DNA from: Clostridia bacterium
GTDB lineage: Bacteria; Bacillota; Clostridia; TANB77; CAG-508
Reading direction: 5' to 3'
Assembly: GCA_022791675.1 (NCBI GenBank)
Contig: JAAVZN010000049.1
Span: 1-33,181 of the forward strand
DNA: 33,181 nucleotides
The position numbers and the translations under genes were made by a program. Shown here piece after piece: positions 27,712-33,181 of this stretch. The notes under the pieces were generated by a model, which worked only from the letters and a program-made list of their open reading frames with translations, searched no databases and was not told where the DNA came from. How positions within the stretch are numbered: the stretch's first letter is position 1; each line of letters starts with the position of its first letter.

Positions 27712-29817
27712 TTATTTTATCAATTCCATTAGTTGTGAATTTTCATAACATGCAAGTGGATTAATTCCTTGTAATTCTTCTTGTTTAATTAACCCCCCCT
27801 GTTCTAATGCGAATTGTATATCTTTTTCTATTTCTTCTGGTTTTAGTTTCATCATTTTAGCAATCATTTCTGGTTTCACTCCTAATTTAGTATACAATAC
27901 TATAATTCTTACTCTTATTTTTTGTTCCATCTCTTTTTCCCATTTTACTTTTTCTTCTTCTGTTGCCTTTTTATATTGTGCTTTAAATCTTTTATATTCT
28001 ATCTTTTGTTCTTGTATATCTTCTGCTTCTAAGTCTGTCATTTCTAAATCTGCTCTTATTTTATCTAAATCTTTGTCCATTACTAACAATTCTAATATTT
28101 TTCTTCGATTTATCACACCTAAAATTTTAATTTTTTTTCTTTGCAATCTTATTTTTAAAATATTAATTTCATCTTTGGATAATCCTGTAATGCTAGATAA
28201 TACTTCTGAATTAGTATTTCCTTTTTGCATCATTTGAATTGCTTTTTGAACTTTGCAAACTTTTTCTAGTATCGATTTTAATTTTTTTATTTTCTCACCA
28301 CTTGCTGTTTTTTTATCATTTCTTTGTTCCTTGCTTTTCACTGTTTCTATCATCTTTAATGCATCTTCATATTTTCCAACTTTTATCGTTATTCGAGCAA
28401 ACTTTATTAATTCATCATCTATTATGTTTATTTTTCTCATTGCCTGTTTCAAAAATTCTAATTCTGCTATGGGTATATTTTCTTTTTGATATAAGTCTAA
28501 ACACATTAGGATATATTCTCTAATTTTTACTTTTTTCTCAGCATTCATCGATTTATCTAATCTAACTTCCTGTTCGATTGCTCTTTTTAATTGTTCTTTT
28601 TCTATTATTTTATCTTGTGCTTTTTTCTCCTCTGCTCTCTTCTTTCTAGCTTGTAAAATTTCTTCATTTGTAATTCTTCCTATTTTCTTCAAGTAGTCCA
28701 TTTTGTTTTTTACATTCTTTGGTTCGATTCCTAAAAAACTTGCTATTTCTTCTTTAAGAAATCCTTTTCTTAAAGAATTTAAAACATTTCTACTCTCTTC
28801 TGATAAGTCGAAGTCGTTTCGTTTTTGTTTTTCTTTTTTTTCTATTTTAACTTGGTTAATTTCTTCTTCTGTAATTTTACTTTCACTTAATAAAATTGTT
28901 TTATAGAACGAAACATTTGCAGGTGATAAGCCATTTCGAGAATATTTTTCACTTATTTCAACATTCGTCCAACCTTTCTTCAGTCCTTCTAACACAAATT
29001 CTTTTTTCTTTTCTATACTACTTTCGTTTTGCTGTTTCCAACGTAAAATATCTTGATCCGTGATATTTTCTTCTTCTTTTATTCTTTTTATAAAGGTCTT
29101 TACTCGATCACGATCCAAGGAAAATCCAATTGATGTAGCCATATATCTCAATGACATACCTTCTTTTAAAGCTTCCAAAATTCTTTCCTTTATGGATTGT
29201 TGTCTTTTCTCTTTATTTTCTTCAATTTCTTTTTCTGTTATTTTGTTTTTCTTTAGTAGTTGTTTTATTGTTTTCTTATATTCTTTTGTATCAAAATTAG
29301 GCTTTTCTCTTCTTACTTCAAAATTTTCATATCCTAATTTTAAATAATGCAACACTTCTTTTTCTGTTAATCTATATTTTATTTGATTTTTTATTTGTTC
29401 TTGTTTGTTTCTTTCTTCTTTTGCTTTTTCTATTTCTTTTTCTGTGATAACTCCCTCTTTTACTAAGGTTTTTCGAATCATTCTTACCTGTGCTTCCCCC
29501 ACTGTGGTGTCATTTGCTATCATTTTATCGGTTTCTCCTACTCGCAATCCTTCTAAAACTCTTTTTCGATTTGGATCATTTTCTTTTTCTCTTTGCTTTC
29601 TTTTCTCTATTGCCTGATCGATTTCTTCTTTTGTAATCAATCCTGCCTCAATTATTCTTTTTACATAAGTAGAAACCGTTTGTTGTTTCCATGAAATGTC
29701 AGGAAGTTTAGAAATCGAACCATCTGACATACCTTCCTTCTTATATTGCAACACTTTAACTACCATTGGATTAGCTAGTAGCTTTTTTTGTTCTTCGATT
29801 TTCTTTTCTTCTGTCAT
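27712..29817 (-). CDS. Large Lys/Glu-rich protein with multiple helix-turn-helix-like repeats
   Basis: About 700 aa; repeated module of the type 'RILEALKEGMSLRYMATSIGFSLDRDRVKTFIKRIKEEENITDQDI...K', 'VLEGLRVGETDKMIANDTTVGEAQVRMIRKTLVKEGVITEKEIEKAKEERN', 'VLNSLRKGFLKEEIASFLGIEPKNVKNKMDYLKKIGRITNEEILQARKKR'. Start set at ATG 29817 with GGGAG RBS. Confidence 0.75.
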   Translation of the reverse strand: MTEEKKIEEQKKLLANPMVVKVLQYKKEGMSDGSISKLPDISWKQQTVSTYVKRIIEAGLITKEEIDQAIEKRKQREKENDPNRKRVLEGLRVGETDKMIANDTTVGEAQVRMIRKTLVKEGVITEKEIEKAKEERNKQEQIKNQIKYRLTEKEVLHYLKLGYENFEVRREKPNFDTKEYKKTIKQLLKKNKITEKEIEENKEKRQQSIKERILEALKEGMSLRYMATSIGFSLDRDRVKTFIKRIKEEENITDQDILRWKQQNESSIEKKKEFVLEGLKKGWTNVEISEKYSRNGLSPANVSFYKTILLSESKITEEEINQVKIEKKEKQKRNDFDLSEESRNVLNSLRKGFLKEEIASFLGIEPKNVKNKMDYLKKIGRITNEEILQARKKRAEEKKAQDKIIEKEQLKRAIEQEVRLDKSMNAEKKVKIREYILMCLDLYQKENIPIAELEFLKQAMRKINIIDDELIKFARITIKVGKYEDALKMIETVKSKEQRNDKKTASGEKIKKLKSILEKVCKVQKAIQMMQKGNTNSEVLSSITGLSKDEINILKIRLQRKKIKILGVINRRKILELLVMDKDLDKIRADLEMTDLEAEDIQEQKIEYKRFKAQYKKATEEEKVKWEKEMEQKIRVRIIVLYTKLGVKPEMIAKMMKLKPEEIEKDIQFALEQGGLIKQEELQGINPLACYENSQLMELIK

Positions 29818-29851
29818 TTTTTCTCCCACATCGAAACCTCTCTTTCTAACA

Positions 29852-30328
29852 TTATTTTTCTGGCTCAATATATTCTAAAGTACCAGGTATAATCTTATCC
29901 ATAAAAACCTCTCCATTTAAGTGATCCACTTCATGACTAATCACTTGTGCCAACAATTCTTTTGCTTTCACTCTCATTCTCTTTCCTTCACGATCTGTAT
30001 ACTCTGCTACTACTTCTGCTGGTCTTATCACTTTCGCAAACTGATTTGGGAAGCTCAAGCACCCTTCGTCTACTTCTTGTTCTCCTTTTGTCTTAATAAT
30101 AACAGGATTTAGCAATACAATTGGTCCATGTTCATCATATAAATCAATGACAATCACTCTTTTTAACACACCCACTTGTACACCTGCTAAGCCCACACCA
30201 TTGTATTTGTGCATAGTTTCTATCATATCATCAATTAAAATTTGTATTTTTTCATCAATTTCTTCTACTTCTCTTGATCTCTTTTTTAAAATGTCGTCCC
30301 CTTCTAATCTTATCTTTCTAATTGCCAT
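29852..30328 (-). CDS. def: Peptide deformylase
   Basis: 158 aa; GVGLAGVQVG, EGCLSFP, QVISHEVDHLNGEVFMDKI. Confidence 0.97.
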   Translation of the reverse strand: MAIRKIRLEGDDILKKRSREVEEIDEKIQILIDDMIETMHKYNGVGLAGVQVGVLKRVIVIDLYDEHGPIVLLNPVIIKTKGEQEVDEGCLSFPNQFAKVIRPAEVVAEYTDREGKRMRVKAKELLAQVISHEVDHLNGEVFMDKIIPGTLEYIEPEK

Positions 30329-30370
30329 TTTCTCTTTACTCCTTTTTCATATTTTTAGCTTTATGAAACA

Positions 30371-32640
30371 TCACATCATATTATTAGGATTTACATCTAC
30401 TGTTATACGTGTTGTTTTTAAATTTTTACTATAAATTTCTTTTAAATATTGATTTAATATCCTATTCGCTTCTTTTGTCATATTTCCTTTGATAATCAAT
30501 CGATAACGAAATCGATTTTGTATTTTATCAATTGGTGCTGGCATTGGTCGAAAAATATTAAATTGTTCATCATTTAACTTATTTTTTAAATATTGATATG
30601 TCCAATTGCTACATTTTTGAATTTCTACTTCTTCTAAACTATTAAAGTTCACTACTATTATATCGCAAAATGGCGGATATTTCAACTGTTTACGTAACGC
30701 TATTTCTGTTTCATAAAATTTTTCGTAATTTTGTTCTCTTGAACATTGAATGGTAAAATTTTCTGGATTATAACTTTGTATGATTACTTTCCCTGGTAGT
30801 TTTTCCCTTCCTGCTCGTCCGTGCCACTTGGGTTAAAATTTGGAACGTTCTTTCATTGGCTCTATAATCATCTATATTCAATGAACTATCAGCTGATATA
30901 ACTCCTACTAATGTAACATTTGGAAAATGATGTCCTTTCACCACCATTTGCGTTCCAATTAAAATGTCAATTGCTTCATTTTTAAATTTATTTAAAATTT
31001 GTTCGTGCGAATTTTTTTTGGTAACAGTATCAATATCCATTCGAATGGTACTTGCTCCGTGGAAACTGCTTTTGAATTTCTTGTTCTAGTTTCTGTGTTC
31101 CTGTTCCAAAATAACGTATTTTATCACTTTGACATTCTGGACAAACTTTTACAATGTTTTCTTCCTGTCCACAGTAGTGACATTTTAACTTTTTTTCATA
31201 ACTATGATAGGTCATACTAATATTACAATTCTTACAAGTTACTGTATAACCGCAATTTCTACACATAATAAAAGTTGCATAACCACGACGATTTAAAAAT
31301 AAAATTGTCTGTCTTTTTTCCTTCCAATTTTGTTCTATGGCTGTGTATAAATCCATACTTAGCATGGAACGATTACCATTTACCAATTCTTGTTTTAGAT
31401 CAACTACTTGTACTTTTGGCATAGAAGATTGATTCGCTCTTTTGGTTAAGGTTAAAATTTCCACTTCTGTTTTTTCTTCTTTTTTTGCTTGATAATAGGT
31501 TCTTATATCTGGCGTAGCGCTTCCTAATACCAATGGGCAATGATTTTGCTTCGCTATTTTTTTGGCTATTTCTTTTGCATCATATTTGGGATTTGCTTCT
31601 GATTTATAAGAACTGTCGTGTTCCTCATCAATAATAATCATTCCGATCTTTTCAATTGGAGCAAAAATTGCTGATCTTGCTCCAATTACGATACTTGCTT
31701 TCCCTTCTCTTATTCGTTCCCATTCGTCATGTCTTTCTCCAATCGATAATTTACTATGTAATACTGCTATGGTTTCTTTTCCAAATCGAGCAATAAAACG
31801 GTCGAGCATTTGTGGTGTCAGTGATATTTCTGGTACCAATAAAATGGCTGTTTTTTTATCATTTATGGTTTTTTCTATTAATTGTAAATAAATTTCTGTT
31901 TTTCCAGATCCTGTTACACCATATAATAAAAAAGTTTGATATTCTTCTTCTTTCATTTTTTGTTTTATTTTTTGATAAGCCTTTTCTTGTTCTTCTGTTA
32001 ATTGTAGTTTTTTTGTTTCTTCTATCTTCTGGATTGTTTCTTCATCTTTTTGATTTAATGGAGTTCTTTCTATTTTTTGCTCTATTATTTCTAAATATCC
32101 ATTTTTTACAAGCGTATTTACAATTGCTCTTGTACTATCTGTAAACATTTCAATTTCTGGTATGGTTACTCCTTCATTATCTTTTACAAAGTTGATTACT
32201 TTTTTCTGCTTGTCTGATTTTATTTTATTTGTTTCTATATCAAATTCGATTTCTTCTACGTCTTTTTTTAAATAGACACAATTGATTGTTTTTTCTTGTA
32301 TTCTTTTTTCTTTGTTTTTGGTTCTAGTTCCTGGTGTTAACATTAGTTTGATACAATCTGAAATGTTGCAAAAGTATCTTTTTGCCATCCATTTTGCTAA
32401 TTCAATTTGCTCGTCTTTTAGTTGTTCTTCTAGTTTTGCAATTTCTTTGATTTGGTTTGGATAGTCTGTTTTTTCTTTTAGTTTTACGACAAAAGCTTCT
32501 TCTAATTTTTCTCCTTTTCCAAATGGCACTAATACTTTACTCCCAACAAAAATAAGCCCTTCTAATAAAGTAGGGATCTGATAATCAAAAGTTCGATTTA
32601 ATTTTTTAGCGGTTCGATTGATAATTACTTCTGCTATCAT
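30371..32640 (-). CDS. priA: Primosomal protein N' (PriA helicase), requiring two +1 frameshifts at CGG 31059..31057 and CGG 30821..30819
   Basis: Three ORFs (31030..32640, 30768..31040, 30371..30685) form one PriA: ...GTGTQKLEQEIQKQFP|GASTIRMDIDTVTKKN...ILTQVA|GRAGREKLPGKVIIQSYNPENFTIQCSREQNYEKFYETEIALRKQLKYPPFCDIIVV.... Walker A GVTGSGKTE, DEEH and zinc-binding cysteines present. Confidence 0.95.
30818..30821 (-). other. Proposed +1 recoding site 2 in priA, GCA CGG A -> GCA (C) GGA
   Basis: Restores helicase motif VI QVAGRAGR. Confidence 0.85.
31056..31059 (-). other. Proposed +1 recoding site 1 in priA, CCA CGG A -> CCA (C) GGA
   Basis: Restores FPGA..RMD, as in other PriA proteins (E. 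coli LFPGVPVTRID). Confidence 0.85.
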
Positions 32641-32860
32641 TTCTTCTCCTCTTTTCTTTGGTTTCTAGTATATCAAATTTTTATCTTTTTCACAAGATCG
32701 TTTTTCTTTTGAAAATATAAAAACATAAAAGATAAAAGAAAATAATCTCCTCTACAAGTTACTATAATTTTCTACAATTACACAATAAAAGACAGATATT
32801 GTTAACTTAACATCTGCCATTAAACTTGTAATTAATCCCTTACTTTTTTAGATTACACTT

Positions 32861-33181
32861 TCATTTTTTGTTTCTATAATAATCAATCATAAACAATATA
32901 ATTGAAATTATAAGCAATATGAATATAGTCAGAATATCCCATATATCAATAATAGGTTCTAAAATCATCTTTGATAAAGTTATATTTACTATTAAACATA
33001 CTGGTATTCCTAATAATAAAGAAATACTGGCTACAATATATTTTCTTTGTTTAAATTTTTGAGAAATTCCTACTATGCTCCATAAATATATCAATCCAAT
33101 TACTGACATTATCGCTCCAATAAATAGAATTTCTGTATTCTTTATTAGTACACTTAATATATAAAGAAATGGTATAATAAA
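32861..33181 (-). CDS. Multi-pass membrane protein, truncated at window edge
   Basis: The frame of ORF 32861..33109 stays open through the right edge (FIIPFLYILSVLIKNTEILFIGAIMSVIGLIYLWSIVGISQKFKQRKYIVASISLLLG...), so the annotated ATG may be internal. Confidence 0.5.
   Translation of the reverse strand, partial: FIIPFLYILSVLIKNTEILFIGAIMSVIGLIYLWSIVGISQKFKQRKYIVASISLLLGIPVCLIVNITLSKMILEPIIDIWDILTIFILLIISIILFMIDYYRNKK

Noticed and set aside
13804-31059. The CGG frameshifts as ordinary sequencing errors or pseudogenes
   Set aside because: Considered seriously, but all five have the same extra C before GGN and the genes are otherwise intact. CAGG sequences elsewhere are unaffected (e.g. ACA CCA GGA in PriA LTPGTRT). 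Raw reads are still required to exclude a systematic artefact.
1-33181. tRNA or rRNA genes
   Set aside because: No cloverleaf or rRNA signatures recognised; in particular the tRNA-Arg/tRNA-Gly complement relevant to the CGG hypothesis cannot be assessed from this window.

Overview
This is an AT-rich, Firmicutes/Clostridia-like chromosomal window, mostly housekeeping genes. Minus strand: hisS, an MBL hydrolase, relA/spoT, recJ, gpr, uvrA, fhs, xseB-xseA-nusB-DUF2273-amaP-asp23, fmt, def and priA. Plus strand: a DUF4912 gene with a GH57 gene, ytxC, a pilin-like gene and a transglutaminase-like gene. There are also a few accessory genes, an IS4-type remnant and a 29-bp repeat.

Main finding: uvrA, priA (twice), gpr and a pilin-like gene each contain an apparent +1 frameshift, and all five have the same signature. 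The zero frame reaches a CGG codon. Skipping its C, so that the next codon is GGN (Gly), restores the conserved protein: UvrA ...GGQVMAQ|GTAEEI..., PriA ...KQFP|GASTIRMD... and ...TQVA|GRAGREK..., GPR ...EIVA|GGINGAM, pilin ...VVET|GEEYIYWI....

In my by-eye scan, in-frame CGG is absent from the other conserved genes of the window. The only zero-frame CGG codons I found are in two accessory ORFs with unusual codon usage. I propose that CGG (CGGN) acts as a +1 frameshift or quadruplet glycine signal in this organism, analogous to AGGY in Perkinsus mitochondria. This needs genome-wide, tRNA, raw-read and proteomic checks. All counts and coordinates here were made by eye from the sequence.
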